A DNA stretch of 64,000 bases. Source: JAXJQF01 sp036311285 (GTDB taxonomy: Bacteria > Pseudomonadota > Gammaproteobacteria > Enterobacterales > Succinivibrionaceae). A program made the position numbers and the translations under genes. The DNA lies in NCBI GenBank assembly GCA_036311285.1, contig JAXJQF010000081.1, forward strand, positions 1 through 64,000, in the 5' to 3' direction. Below, piece after piece: positions 1 to 8,463 of this stretch. Below the pieces are notes generated by a model. The model did not search any database. It was not told the DNA's origin and saw nothing but the letters and a program-made list of their open reading frames with translations. How positions within the stretch are numbered: position 1 is the first letter of the stretch; the number at the start of each line of letters is the position of its first letter.

Positions 1-142
1 CAAATGCACGAGCTTCACCACCGAATGTCTTTGCAAATACATTTGTGATTGCAGCTGTTAATGTTGTCTTACCATGGTCAACGTGACCGATTGTACCTAC
101 GTTTACGTGGGTTTTTGTACGTTCAAATCTTTCCTTTGACAT
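1..142 (-). CDS. tuf: Elongation factor Tu, N-terminal part (runs off the window)
   Basis: GTPase that carries aminoacyl-tRNA to the ribosome. Only the first 47 codons are inside the window. The translation begins MSKERFERTKTHVNVGTIGH and carries the P-loop GHVDHGKT at residues 19-26, which is diagnostic of EF-Tu. The start ATG is at 142. It is the last gene of a minus-strand unit with tRNA-Tyr and tRNA-Gly, the same arrangement as tyrU-glyT-tufB in E. coli. The gene is incomplete only because the window ends. Confidence 0.97.
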   Translation of the reverse strand, partial: MSKERFERTKTHVNVGTIGHVDHGKTTLTAAITNVFAKTFGGEARAF

Positions 143-167
143 ACTATATCCTCTAATTATCATTGAT

Positions 168-191
168 AACTGTAGGTGCTACACCTCAGTT
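168..191 (-). promoter_or_regulatory. Hairpin in the tuf leader
   Basis: Between tRNA-Gly and tuf, the minus strand reads AACTGAGGTG, TAG, CACCT, A, CAGTT. This is a 10-bp stem with one bulged base and a three-base loop, about 25 bases before the tuf start. There is no T-run after it, so it is not a simple terminator. It could protect or mark the processed 5' end of tuf mRNA after tRNA excision, or take part in regulation. Its function is inferred only from position. Confidence 0.5.
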
Positions 192-231
192 GATACGATT
201 AAAAATTAACAAAATTATTTATTAGGTAAAA

Positions 232-306
232 TGGAGCGGGCAGAGGGAATCGAACCCTCATCACAAGCTTGGAAGGCTTGGGTAAGAACCATTATACGAT
301 GCCCGC
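232..306 (-). tRNA. tRNA-Gly (anticodon TCC)
   Basis: Read on the minus strand, the gene starts GCGGGCATCGTATAATGG and ends in the matching acceptor half plus an encoded CCA. The anticodon arm is CAAGC / CTTCCAA / GCTTG, giving anticodon TCC. The T arm contains GGGTTCGATTCCC. It lies 14 bases after tRNA-Tyr, so the two are almost certainly cut from one transcript that also carries tuf. Confidence 0.97.
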
Positions 307-320
307 ACAATGTACTTAAA

Positions 321-405
<85 letters not shown>

Positions 406-438
406 ACGATAAATGCAGTCTTTAAACTCAATGTGCGC

Positions 439-467
439 ATATTACATGATATTTTTTGTATATGCAA
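439..467 (-). promoter_or_regulatory. Sigma-70 promoter of the tRNA-Tyr/tRNA-Gly/tuf unit
   Basis: On the minus strand TTGCAT (467-462) is followed by exactly 17 bases and TAATAT (444-439). The bases just after the -10 are GCGC, a GC-rich discriminator of the type found at stringently controlled stable-RNA promoters. Transcription would start about 25-30 bases before tRNA-Tyr. The stringent-control role is inferred; the hexamers and spacing are seen directly. Confidence 0.7.
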
Positions 468-576
468 CATTTTTTTTTATTACATCTAATTTAATTGTTT
501 TATAATGATAAAAACTTTAATAGATATAAATAGAAGTTATAAAAATAGCTTATTTGGTTTTTAATTATGCTGATTT

Positions 577-1359
577 ATGACTTATAAACAATATGTTTCT
601 ACTGTTAGTAAATACCTATATAAAAAAATGCCTACTATTAACAAAAATTTTATTGATTTTATTTATAACAAATACTCATTATATACTAAAAATAATAGCA
701 CCCCTTTTATCCTTGCTATAAGTGGTTCTGTTGCAAGTGGAAAAACATATTTAAGTAATTTAATTAAGAATTCTCTTTTGGAAACCCATGTGGACCTAAA
801 AATAAGTATTGTCACATCTGACAGCTTTTTATACCCCAAAGCTTATTTAATAGAAAATAATATAATGAATCAGAAAGGTTTTCCTATTTCTTATAACAAG
901 GATGAATTATTTAATTTTTTAAAAGCTGTAAAAAGTAACAAATTCCCTATTTCTATTCCAATTTATTCACATGAACTTTATGATACTTTATCCACAAGAG
1001 ATGTTTTAAACAAATGCGATATCATTATTTTCGAAGGAGTTATTAACCTTCAAGATATAGAATACAAAAATGCTAGAATTTTAGAATTTTACGATCTAAA
1101 AATATTTATAAACGCAAGCGTAGATAATCTAAGAAAGTGGTATACCGATAGATTCTTCGACAATGTAAAAAAGTCTGAAGACAATCCAAATTCAAGATTT
1201 GCAAAGTACATAAATCTACCTAAGTCATGCATATTAAAGAACTGCAACGAATTGTGGGAAAAAGTAAATTACACAAATTTAGTTAATTTTATAGAACCAA
1301 GCATGAAAAACGCAGATATAGTTATTTACAAAAATTCATCTCATGAATTTGAATTTTAA
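577..1359 (+). CDS. coaA: Type I pantothenate kinase
   Basis: ATP-dependent phosphorylation of pantothenate, the first step of coenzyme A synthesis; cytoplasmic. The P-loop GSVASGKT is at residues 50-57. SDSFLYP, KGFPISY and IPIYSHELYD match the E. coli motifs TDGFLHP, KGFPESY and PVYSHLIYD. The protein is 260 residues against 316 in E. coli. The missing part is N-terminal: the P-loop lies near residue 95 in E. coli. A stop codon at 571 in the same frame rules out an earlier start. It is convergent with birA, the stop codons overlapping by a few bases, and lies next to the tRNA-tuf unit as in E. coli. Confidence 0.92.
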   Translation: MTYKQYVSTVSKYLYKKMPTINKNFIDFIYNKYSLYTKNNSTPFILAISGSVASGKTYLSNLIKNSLLETHVDLKISIVTSDSFLYPKAYLIENNIMNQKGFPISYNKDELFNFLKAVKSNKFPISIPIYSHELYDTLSTRDVLNKCDIIIFEGVINLQDIEYKNARILEFYDLKIFINASVDNLRKWYTDRFFDNVKKSEDNPNSRFAKYINLPKSCILKNCNELWEKVNYTNLVNFIEPSMKNADIVIYKNSSHEFEF

Positions 1360-2339
1360 ATAGACCTTATAGATATATCACCAGAGTGTATACTAAACTC
1401 TAGCCCTTCTGAATCTTGTAATTTTAAGTAACCTTCATTCGTAATACCTATGTTTCTTCCGCAAACTGTATCATTTCCACAAACAGCTTGGACCATTTGA
1501 TTTGCAAATAAATCCTTAGATTCAAATTCACCAACAAAAGGAAATAATGATTCACATTTAAATTTATTCACATATAATTTAATATCTTCAATTATATGTG
1601 TTAGCAATACTCTTCTATTCATTACTATATTTTTCATAACATTATCATCTAGGCTTGTAACATTATTATTAGTAATTCTAGAAAAATCAAAACTCAAAAC
1701 GTTAATACCAACACCAACTATAACAACTAATTGTTTATTAACATACTTTGTTTCAATAACAATACCACAAACTTTCTTGTTATTAATATATATATCATTA
1801 GGCCATTTTATATTTAAATTCTTATACCCTAATTTCTCTAAGGATTTAATTATGGAAAGTCCTATTACTAAACTTAAACCTTTCATATCTTCTAATTTAT
1901 CAAAGGTTAAGGAAAACGAGAATAACAGTTGTTTACCAAACGATGAAACAAATTTTTTCTGATTTCTGCCATAACCATCTGTTTGAAAATCAGCTACGAC
2001 AATTTGATAATCTTTTATTAATTGAGAACAACTCTTTAATAAAAAGATATTTGTTGAATCTATAAAATTTAAAAATTTTATATTAGGATTATCATTTTGA
2101 ACAAGATGCAGTTCATCAATATCAGTTAATAAACAAATACTTATTAATTGTTGATTTTGGTATTGTTTTTCAAATTCTAATCCACACTCTTGCTCATAAA
2201 AACTAACAGTTCTTGTTAATAAATTCAAATCACTATTAAATAGATTATGAAGTAATACTTTATCAATTACTACAGTTTCTTTTATTCTCAATAACTCAAA
2301 AAAATCATTTAATAATGAGTAAGATATTAAGTCTCCCAT
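1356..2339 (-). CDS. birA: Biotin-protein ligase BirA
   Basis: Activates biotin to biotinyl-AMP and attaches it to biotin carrier proteins; in bifunctional members it also represses biotin genes. The catalytic core carries KWPND (178-182), followed by CGIVIE and a VGVGINV strand. About 80 N-terminal residues could form the winged-helix DNA-binding domain, but the helix-turn-helix is not clear by eye. The adenylate-binding loop, GRGRRGRKW in E. coli, reads GYGRNQKKF here (122-130). The arginine matching E. coli R118 is kept, but neighbouring glycine and arginine positions are changed. It follows murB by 2 bases in one operon. Confidence 0.93.
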   Translation of the reverse strand: MGDLISYSLLNDFFELLRIKETVVIDKVLLHNLFNSDLNLLTRTVSFYEQECGLEFEKQYQNQQLISICLLTDIDELHLVQNDNPNIKFLNFIDSTNIFLLKSCSQLIKDYQIVVADFQTDGYGRNQKKFVSSFGKQLLFSFSLTFDKLEDMKGLSLVIGLSIIKSLEKLGYKNLNIKWPNDIYINNKKVCGIVIETKYVNKQLVVIVGVGINVLSFDFSRITNNNVTSLDDNVMKNIVMNRRVLLTHIIEDIKLYVNKFKCESLFPFVGEFESKDLFANQMVQAVCGNDTVCGRNIGITNEGYLKLQDSEGLEFSIHSGDISIRSI

Positions 2340-2341
2340 TT

Positions 2342-3361
2342 TTATAAAGAGGATTCCCCATTCTTATCATACACAACAACTTCATGTTGTATTGATATTC
2401 CAAACCTTTCTTGTACTTTATTCATAACAAAATGAGCCAACTCAACAATTTCATTAGGTTCAGCTCCACCATTATTCACAATGATAACAGCTTGCTTATC
2501 ATAAACTGATACATTACCCTGTACATAACCTTTAAAGCCAGCTTTATCTATTAACCAACCGGCTGCAACCTTTACACTCTTATCTGTCAATTCATAATAA
2601 GGTACATTCTCAAACTCTTCCTTTAATTCTTGGAATTTCGTTATAGATATGTATGGATTTTTAAAGAAACTACCAGCGTTACCTAAAATCTTAGGATTAG
2701 GTAATTTTTCTGATCTCAACTTAGAAATATAGTTATATACATCAATAGCTGAAACATTCTTTTGCGAAACTTCCATCCATTTTAAAGATTCATATAAGAA
2801 TAAAGGTTTCCATTCTTTCTTTAGTTTAAAAGTTACTTCTACTATTACATACTTTCTAAAACTAGAATCTTGCTTGAATATGCTTGTTCTGTAACCAAAA
2901 AAACATTGTGAATTATCTAAAACGTCATATTCACCAGTTTCAAAATTATAAACCTTTATTTGATGACAAAAATCAGAAACCGATACTCCATATGCTCCTG
3001 CATTCTGAATTGGAGCACCACCTACTGTACCAGGAATTTTAGCAAGGTTTTCTAACCCATAAATATTTGAATCTAAGCACCATTTGATAAAGCTATCAAG
3101 ATTTTCCCCAGCCATAGCACTTACATAATAAAAGGAAGAATCTTCTGTAACAGATTTACCCTTAAGTCTATTTATAATCGCTACGCCATTAAAAGACTCT
3201 TTAAACAGTACATCTGTACCTTCACCTAGTACAATATATGCGTGTTTATCTTGTACAATTTTCGTTCTTGCTTGCTCTAAGTCACTTAAACTATTAACTA
3301 TCAAACCATCATTCGCATATACCTTTAATGCAAACGAATTATAAGATTCTAAATTAAACAT
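2342..3361 (-). CDS. murB: UDP-N-acetylenolpyruvoylglucosamine reductase
   Basis: FAD- and NADPH-dependent reduction of UDP-GlcNAc-enolpyruvate to UDP-MurNAc, the step directly after MurA in peptidoglycan precursor synthesis. The FAD-binding stretch GTVGGAPIQNAGAYG is at 111-125. GNAGSFFKNP includes Ser231, equivalent to the proton donor Ser229 of E. coli. The length of 339 residues and the C-terminal extension ending IQHEVVVY fit type I MurB (342 in E. coli). It starts 5 bases after murA stops, so the two successive enzymes are made from one transcript. Confidence 0.97.
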   Translation of the reverse strand: MFNLESYNSFALKVYANDGLIVNSLSDLEQARTKIVQDKHAYIVLGEGTDVLFKESFNGVAIINRLKGKSVTEDSSFYYVSAMAGENLDSFIKWCLDSNIYGLENLAKIPGTVGGAPIQNAGAYGVSVSDFCHQIKVYNFETGEYDVLDNSQCFFGYRTSIFKQDSSFRKYVIVEVTFKLKKEWKPLFLYESLKWMEVSQKNVSAIDVYNYISKLRSEKLPNPKILGNAGSFFKNPYISITKFQELKEEFENVPYYELTDKSVKVAAGWLIDKAGFKGYVQGNVSVYDKQAVIIVNNGGAEPNEIVELAHFVMNKVQERFGISIQHEVVVYDKNGESSL

Positions 3362-3366
3362 TGCTA

Positions 3367-4623
3367 TTAAGATATTCTTTCTATATTACAACCTAATTTT
3401 GAGAACTTTTCTTCAATCTTTTCGTACCCTCTATCCATATGGTAAATTCGATCAACTAAAGTCTCTCCATTAGCAATTATACCAGCCAAAACTAAAGACG
3501 CACTTGCTCTTAAATCTGTAGCCATAACCTGTGCACCTGTCAGACCTATGCAATCCTTACAAATAGCAGAATTACCTTGAATTTCAATATTTGCACCCAT
3601 TCTATTTAATTCTGGAACATGCATAAATCTATTTTCAAAGATCGTCTCAGTAACAACTCCAGTTCCAATAGCAACAGCATTTAATAACGTAAACTGTGCT
3701 TGCATATCTGTAGGAAAACCTGGATACGGAGCCGTTGTAATATCTACAGGTTTCAATATCCTATCTCTCATATCAAGACAAATTGTATCTCCGTCTACAG
3801 TTACTAAAGCTCCAGCTTCTTCAAGCTTACTTATTACAGATTGCATATACTTAGGTTCAGCATTTAAACATCTAACAAATCCTTTAGACACAGCTGCAGC
3901 TACTAAAAAAGTTCCTGTTTCAATTCTATCTGGCTGAATTGTATATTCACAACCATTTAACTTTTCAACACCTGTAATAACGATTTCGGATGTTCCTTCA
4001 CCTTCAATCTTTGCTCCCATTTTCTTTAAGAATCTAACCAAATCAATTACTTCTGGTTCAACTGCAGCATTCTGAATTAAAGTAACACCATCTGCTAAAA
4101 CAGCAGCAGAAACAAGATTTTCAGTACCAGTAACCGAAATCATATCCATATAAAGGTGACAACCTTTCAATTTTCCTTCTACTTGTGATTTGATATAACC
4201 ATTTTCAATGATTATCTTTGCACCCATCATTGTTAGACCTTGAATATGAAGGTTAACAGGTCTTGCTCCAATAGCACATCCACCTGGTAGCGACACTTCA
4301 GCACATAATAGTTTAGAAGTTAATGGGCCCAAAGATAAAATCGAAGCTCTCATTGTTTTAACGAGTTCATATGGTGTTACATGATTCTTCGCACTTCCAC
4401 TTATTTCATATACATGTTCAGAAATTTTATTTACAACCTTCCCACACATTTCGAGTATTTTAAATGAAGTTGCAACATCCTTTAAGGCCGGAACATTTTT
4501 CAAAACAACAATTTCATCTGTCAATAAGGTAGCAAAAATAATCGGTAACGCTGCATTTTTAGAACCTGAGATTACGACATCACCATTAATAGAATTACCA
4601 CCAATAATTTTAAACTTCTGCAT
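3367..4623 (-). CDS. murA: UDP-N-acetylglucosamine 1-carboxyvinyltransferase
   Basis: Transfers enolpyruvate from PEP to UDP-GlcNAc, the committed step of peptidoglycan synthesis. The length of 418 residues matches E. coli (419). The active-site cysteine is present as C116 in PGGCAIGARPV, the residue alkylated by fosfomycin, so the enzyme should be fosfomycin-sensitive in principle. Other anchors are SGSKNAALP near the N terminus and PGFPTDMQAQ. It follows the mla genes as in many gammaproteobacteria, but the small BolA-type gene (ibaG) usually found between them is absent. A hairpin terminator lies just upstream. Confidence 0.98.
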   Translation of the reverse strand: MQKFKIIGGNSINGDVVISGSKNAALPIIFATLLTDEIVVLKNVPALKDVATSFKILEMCGKVVNKISEHVYEISGSAKNHVTPYELVKTMRASILSLGPLTSKLLCAEVSLPGGCAIGARPVNLHIQGLTMMGAKIIIENGYIKSQVEGKLKGCHLYMDMISVTGTENLVSAAVLADGVTLIQNAAVEPEVIDLVRFLKKMGAKIEGEGTSEIVITGVEKLNGCEYTIQPDRIETGTFLVAAAVSKGFVRCLNAEPKYMQSVISKLEEAGALVTVDGDTICLDMRDRILKPVDITTAPYPGFPTDMQAQFTLLNAVAIGTGVVTETIFENRFMHVPELNRMGANIEIQGNSAICKDCIGLTGAQVMATDLRASASLVLAGIIANGETLVDRIYHMDRGYEKIEEKFSKLGCNIERIS

Positions 4624-4637
4624 AACTACTTCTCATT

Positions 4638-4676
4638 AAAACAACAAAAAGGAAATTCACTTGTGTGAATTCCTTT
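4638..4676 (-). terminator. Intrinsic terminator or attenuator between mlaB and murA
   Basis: On the minus strand AAAGGAATTCAC, ACAA, GTGAATTTCCTTT form a 12-bp stem with one bulged A. It is followed by TTTTTGTTGTTTT. It lies between the mlaB stop and the murA start, so it should end or thin out mla transcription before murA. murA-murB-birA may therefore have separate expression control. Confidence 0.7.
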
Positions 4677-4695
4677 TAGTTAAACTTCTACAACG

Positions 4696-4944
4696 CTACT
4701 GAATAACAAATAAATCCGTGACCTTAAACGTATCAACCAATTTAACAAGCTCTCGAGGAGCTCCGATTATTTGTAATTTCTTTTGTCCTAATTCCTTTGA
4801 CCACAATACAAAGAAAGCTAATCCAGCAGAATCAATACTAACATTATCAGATAGCTTTACCTGTTCTTCAATAAATATTTTTTTTCTGTTAGTCCAATTT
4901 TTTTCAACAAACTTCACGTCTACATTTTCTTCTATTGCGAACAT
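4696..4944 (-). CDS. mlaB: STAS-domain protein MlaB
   Basis: Cytoplasmic STAS protein that binds the ATPase MlaF and supports activity of the MlaFEDB lipid transporter. The product has 82 residues. SIDSAGLAFFVLWSK is the expected STAS segment with its serine, and GAPRELVKLVDTF near the C terminus matches the family. It is the last gene of mlaFEDCB, 20 bases after mlaC. Confidence 0.88.
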   Translation of the reverse strand: MFAIEENVDVKFVEKNWTNRKKIFIEEQVKLSDNVSIDSAGLAFFVLWSKELGQKKLQIIGAPRELVKLVDTFKVTDLFVIQ

Positions 4945-4964
4945 CTAGAACTTCCTAAATTTAA

Positions 4965-5582
4965 TTATTGTTCCTTGATTTCATGATTTTCGAGCATCTT
5001 AGAAACTTCATCTATACCTTTGTCTCTAATTAAGCCACTTAATTCTGATTGCTTAGCACTTAATAAACTAATTCCTTCCGCAACCATATCATAAACTTTC
5101 CAAAATCCTGTCTTTGTATTCTTTCTTAATTTAAAGATTAATTCTATATCTGGACTAGCTTCAGTCTTCATAACAACTCTTACTGATGCAACTTTGTCAT
5201 TCTTATCAACAACATCTTGAGGAAATTCCAAAGTTTGATTTGTATATTTCTTTAATGCTGTTGCATATGTTAACACTATATAATTTGTAAATGCTTTAGT
5301 AAATCTATCACGTTGAGCTTCTGTTGTTTTCTTTAAGTTAACACCTATAACCTTGTAAGAAGCATACTTTGTATCAATATAAGGCAATAATTGCTCTTCT
5401 ATTATTTTTTTAGCAAACTCTATATCATCTAAATTTTCTTTGTTCTTACCAATTTCTTCAAATGTTTTCTGAGATACAGCAACAACTAATTCTTTAGGAT
5501 CTTGCTCAAAACTAGCTGCAGTAGCAGAAACAGCCACAAAACAAAAAACGCTACTTAAAACATATAAAATTTTTTTAAACAT
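4965..5582 (-). CDS. mlaC: Periplasmic phospholipid shuttle MlaC
   Basis: Carries phospholipids through the periplasm between the outer-membrane MlaA complex and the inner-membrane MlaFEDB complex. An N-terminal signal peptide (MFKKILYVLSSVFCFVAVSA, cleavage near TAA-SF) is followed by the MlaC/Ttg2 domain; total 205 residues (211 in E. coli). ELSGLIRDKGIDEVSKML at the C terminus resembles the family ending. Its place between mlaD and mlaB fixes the assignment. Confidence 0.93.
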   Translation of the reverse strand: MFKKILYVLSSVFCFVAVSATAASFEQDPKELVVAVSQKTFEEIGKNKENLDDIEFAKKIIEEQLLPYIDTKYASYKVIGVNLKKTTEAQRDRFTKAFTNYIVLTYATALKKYTNQTLEFPQDVVDKNDKVASVRVVMKTEASPDIELIFKLRKNTKTGFWKVYDMVAEGISLLSAKQSELSGLIRDKGIDEVSKMLENHEIKEQ

Positions 5583-5605
5583 AATACTCTCCTTAAAATT
5601 GAATT

Positions 5606-6085
5606 CTATTTTTTATCTGAGTTCATACTATATAAAAACTTTCCAATTAAATCTTCTAACACAATTGCAGAACCTGTATCTTCGAACGAATCACCTTCTT
5701 TCAAATAAGTACTGCCCATTTCTTCATCATAGAAACCTGGAGTCACCCCAATATATTGGTCACCTATCAAACCTGCAGTCAAAATTGAAGCTTTGCTTTC
5801 ATTTGATAGCTTGTCATACTTCTTTGATATGCTCATCTCTACTACTGGAACATACTTTTCCTGGTCTAAATAAATGTTGGTAACTCTTCCAATTACTACC
5901 CCGCCTACTTTTACAGGAGCTCTAATTTTTAAAGACCCGATATTATCAAAATTAGCTTTTAAAACATATGATTCTGATTCACTATTCACCGTTAAACCGG
6001 CTATCTTTAAGGCTAGTATAACTAACGATACCAAACCAAATAAGACAAACAATCCAACTAAAAACTCGATTTTACTAAATTTCAT
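5606..6085 (-). CDS. mlaD: MCE-domain lipid transport protein MlaD
   Basis: Inner-membrane anchored MCE protein that forms a hexameric ring in the MlaFEDB complex and contacts lipid. One N-terminal membrane helix (about residues 7-27, LVGLFVLFGLVSLVILALKI) precedes a single MCE domain (about 40-115) with VKVGGVVIGRVTNI and GLIGDQYIGVTPG. The product has 159 residues (183 in E. coli), with a shorter C-terminal tail. It lies between mlaE and mlaC. Confidence 0.95.
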   Translation of the reverse strand: MKFSKIEFLVGLFVLFGLVSLVILALKIAGLTVNSESESYVLKANFDNIGSLKIRAPVKVGGVVIGRVTNIYLDQEKYVPVVEMSISKKYDKLSNESKASILTAGLIGDQYIGVTPGFYDEEMGSTYLKEGDSFEDTGSAIVLEDLIGKFLYSMNSDKK

Positions 6086-6096
6086 TGTACTTATCC

Positions 6097-6867
6097 CTAA
6101 AACATCACTGCTGTTAAAACAAAATCTGCGCCTAAAATAGCTAAAGATGAATTAACTACAGTGCTAGTAGTTGCTTTACTTATCCCAACAGATGTCGGAA
6201 CTAAACTATAACCATTAAACACAGCAATCCACGTTACAATTATTGCAAAAACAATACTCTTAACCACGCACATCATTATATCATCATAAAACTCAATTGA
6301 ACTTGACATGCCTGACCAAAACGTTCCTTCATCAACTCCAAGCCAGTCAACACCAACTAACTTCCCGCCATAAATACCAACAACTACAAAAATTACAGAT
6401 AATAAAGGTAACGAAACTACGCCAGCATAAAATCTTGGAGCAATTACTCTTCTTAACGGGTCAACTGCCATCATTTCTAAAGATGTAAGCTGTTCTGTTA
6501 CTTTCTTTAATCCTATTTCGGCAGTTAGAGAAGACCCCGCTCTTCCAGCAAATAACAAAGCTGCAACTACTGGACCTAATTCTCTAATAATAGACAAAGC
6601 TACTAGCTGACCTAACGCTCCTTCTGCCATGAAATCAACAAGAACATTATATCCTTGTAAACCAAGCACCATACCTATAAATACGCCTGATACTACGATG
6701 ATACTGACAGACTGAACACCTACAACATATAACTGTTGAACAAATTCTTTGAAATTTTTCTTAAACTCTGGTTTTCCAACAAGAGCCCAAAACATCATTA
6801 TTGTTGCTTGACCAAAACATAAGATGTATTTGACACCAATTCTTCCTAAAAAACTAATAAATCCCAT
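6097..6867 (-). CDS. mlaE: Mla permease MlaE
   Basis: Inner-membrane permease subunit of the MlaFEDB phospholipid transporter. The product has 256 residues with several hydrophobic helices. The conserved MlaE core ELGPVVAALLFAGRAGSSLT is followed by AEIGLKKVTEQLTSLEMMAV. It starts one base after mlaF stops, so translation is tightly coupled. Confidence 0.96.
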   Translation of the reverse strand: MGFISFLGRIGVKYILCFGQATIMMFWALVGKPEFKKNFKEFVQQLYVVGVQSVSIIVVSGVFIGMVLGLQGYNVLVDFMAEGALGQLVALSIIRELGPVVAALLFAGRAGSSLTAEIGLKKVTEQLTSLEMMAVDPLRRVIAPRFYAGVVSLPLLSVIFVVVGIYGGKLVGVDWLGVDEGTFWSGMSSSIEFYDDIMMCVVKSIVFAIIVTWIAVFNGYSLVPTSVGISKATTSTVVNSSLAILGADFVLTAVMF

Positions 6868-6868
6868 G

Positions 6869-7657
6869 TTACATATCCTCTATAAAATCTATAGTAGTAG
6901 GATAATTAAAAGGAACTGGTCCGTCATAATTTCCACTAATGAACTGGATTATCTTTTTGTCCTCTGTTTTCTCTAACTCTTGCGGAGTACCACTACCTAT
7001 AATCTTTCCATCAGCAAAAATATAAACATAATCAGCTATAGACATAATTTCTTTAACGTCATGAGTTACAACTACAGAAGTAATACCTAAATTCTTATTA
7101 AGCACATTTATTAAGCGTAACAAAACTGCCATTGTAATAGGATCTTGCCCTACAAATGGTTCATCATACATTATTAGTTCAGGATCTAACGCTATAGAAC
7201 GAGCTAAAGCTACTCTTCGAGCCATACCACCTGACAACTCATAAGGCATTAAATTAGCCGCACCTCTTAACCCCACAGCTTCAAGTTTCATTAAAACCAT
7301 AGCTCTAATAACTTGTTCTGGTAACTTAGTATGTTCTCTTATAGGAAAAGCTACATTGTCAAATACATTTAAATCTGTAAATAATGCACCACTTTGAAAA
7401 AGCATACTCATTCTCTTTCGAATCTCATTCAAGTTCTTACGAGATATGCTATTTAAATCGATATCATCAAACAAAACACTACCAGAATCCGGAATATTTT
7501 GCCCACCAATCAATCTAAGTAATGTTGTTTTTCCTGTTCCACTTGGTCCCAATAACGCAGTTATTTTTCCTTTAGGTATTTTTAATGATACGTTATCGTA
7601 TATTTTTCTTGAACCATATGAAAAAGAAAGATTTTTTATTTCAACTAATGCTTTCAT
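6869..7657 (-). CDS. mlaF: Mla ATPase MlaF
   Basis: ABC ATPase that powers the Mla transporter and keeps phospholipids out of the outer leaflet of the outer membrane. Walker A is GPSGTGKT at 37-44, the signature is LSGGMARRVALAR, and Walker B is LIMYDEPFVGQDP. The LSGGM variant and GQDP after Walker B are typical of MlaF. The length of 262 residues fits. It is the first gene of the mla-mur-birA block and diverges from kdsC across a 257-base AT-rich gap. Confidence 0.96.
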   Translation of the reverse strand: MKALVEIKNLSFSYGSRKIYDNVSLKIPKGKITALLGPSGTGKTTLLRLIGGQNIPDSGSVLFDDIDLNSISRKNLNEIRKRMSMLFQSGALFTDLNVFDNVAFPIREHTKLPEQVIRAMVLMKLEAVGLRGAANLMPYELSGGMARRVALARSIALDPELIMYDEPFVGQDPITMAVLLRLINVLNKNLGITSVVVTHDVKEIMSIADYVYIFADGKIIGSGTPQELEKTEDKKIIQFISGNYDGPVPFNYPTTIDFIEDM

Positions 7658-7837
7658 CGTTTATCCATATAATTAAATTTTCATCATATAATAATACAAA
7701 TAGCTTTTTTTTTCTAATTTTATATACAGTTATCAAGACAATATATGTTAAAAACGACTATCTTTAAAAGTAAATTTCATACTAAATAGAATTAAAGTTT
7801 TGTTATATCAAAACTAGATAAAATACTCAATTTTCTA

Positions 7838-7843
7838 TATAAT
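7838..7843 (+). promoter_or_regulatory. kdsC: Possible -10 element for the kdsC-lpt-rpoN unit
   Basis: A perfect TATAAT lies about 70 bases before kdsC in the divergent gap 7658-7914. The -35 region 17 bases upstream is poor, so the call rests on the -10 alone. The rest of the gap is AT-rich, and nothing else in it could be supported. Confidence 0.3.
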
Positions 7844-7914
7844 TTACACTTGTTGATATTAAGTAAATATCTATTTTTGCATATTATTAAAATATATTTA
7901 AAAGCTATAAATTT

Positions 7915-8463
7915 ATGTTAATGACACCTTATCTGACAATTGATACCGAACTACGATCTAAATTAAAAAATATTAAGGCATTGTTATCTGATGTTGATGG
8001 CGTATTGTCAAATGGATACATCTATTTAGGTAATAATGGTAACGAATACAAATCATTCAATGTTAAGGATGGCTGTGGAATAGTTACAATTCAAAAATAC
8101 GGCATTAAATTTGGTGTCATAACAGGAAGAAAATCCAAGATCGTTGAAGAACGAATGAAATCACTAAAGGTTGAAATTGTATACCAAGGAATCGATAATA
8201 AAGTATCATCTCTCCAGCAAATTATGAGTGATTACAATTTAAAAGCTGAAGAAATAGCTTATATTGGTGACGATGTTATCGATATACCTGTTTTTGAAAA
8301 AGTTGGTTTTAGCGCTACTCCACAAGATGCTCACCCATATGCTAAGGAAAACTGTGATTATGTGTGCAAACTAAACGGCGGAGAAGGAGCGATTAGAGAA
8401 ATTTGCGATTTAATCATGTTAGCTCAAAACGTTAACGCATTAACCCCAGAGAAAAGTTTATGA
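7915..8463 (+). CDS. kdsC: 3-deoxy-D-manno-octulosonate 8-phosphate phosphatase
   Basis: HAD-family phosphatase that releases phosphate from KDO-8-phosphate in lipopolysaccharide core synthesis. The catalytic DVDGVLSNG has the aspartates at 26 and 28. VKDGCGI, GVITGRKS and IGDDVIDIP are the other HAD and KdsC motifs. The product has 182 residues (188 in E. coli). An alternative start is the ATG two codons later. The usual neighbour kdsD is absent upstream. The stop overlaps the lptC start (ATGA). Confidence 0.96.
   Translation: MLMTPYLTIDTELRSKLKNIKALLSDVDGVLSNGYIYLGNNGNEYKSFNVKDGCGIVTIQKYGIKFGVITGRKSKIVEERMKSLKVEIVYQGIDNKVSSLQQIMSDYNLKAEEIAYIGDDVIDIPVFEKVGFSATPQDAHPYAKENCDYVCKLNGGEGAIREICDLIMLAQNVNALTPEKSL

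Noticed and set aside
7658..7914. Anaerobic regulator (FNR) site near TTGATATTAAGTAA
   Set aside because: The second half-site does not match ATCAA, so the resemblance is no better than chance in AT-rich DNA.
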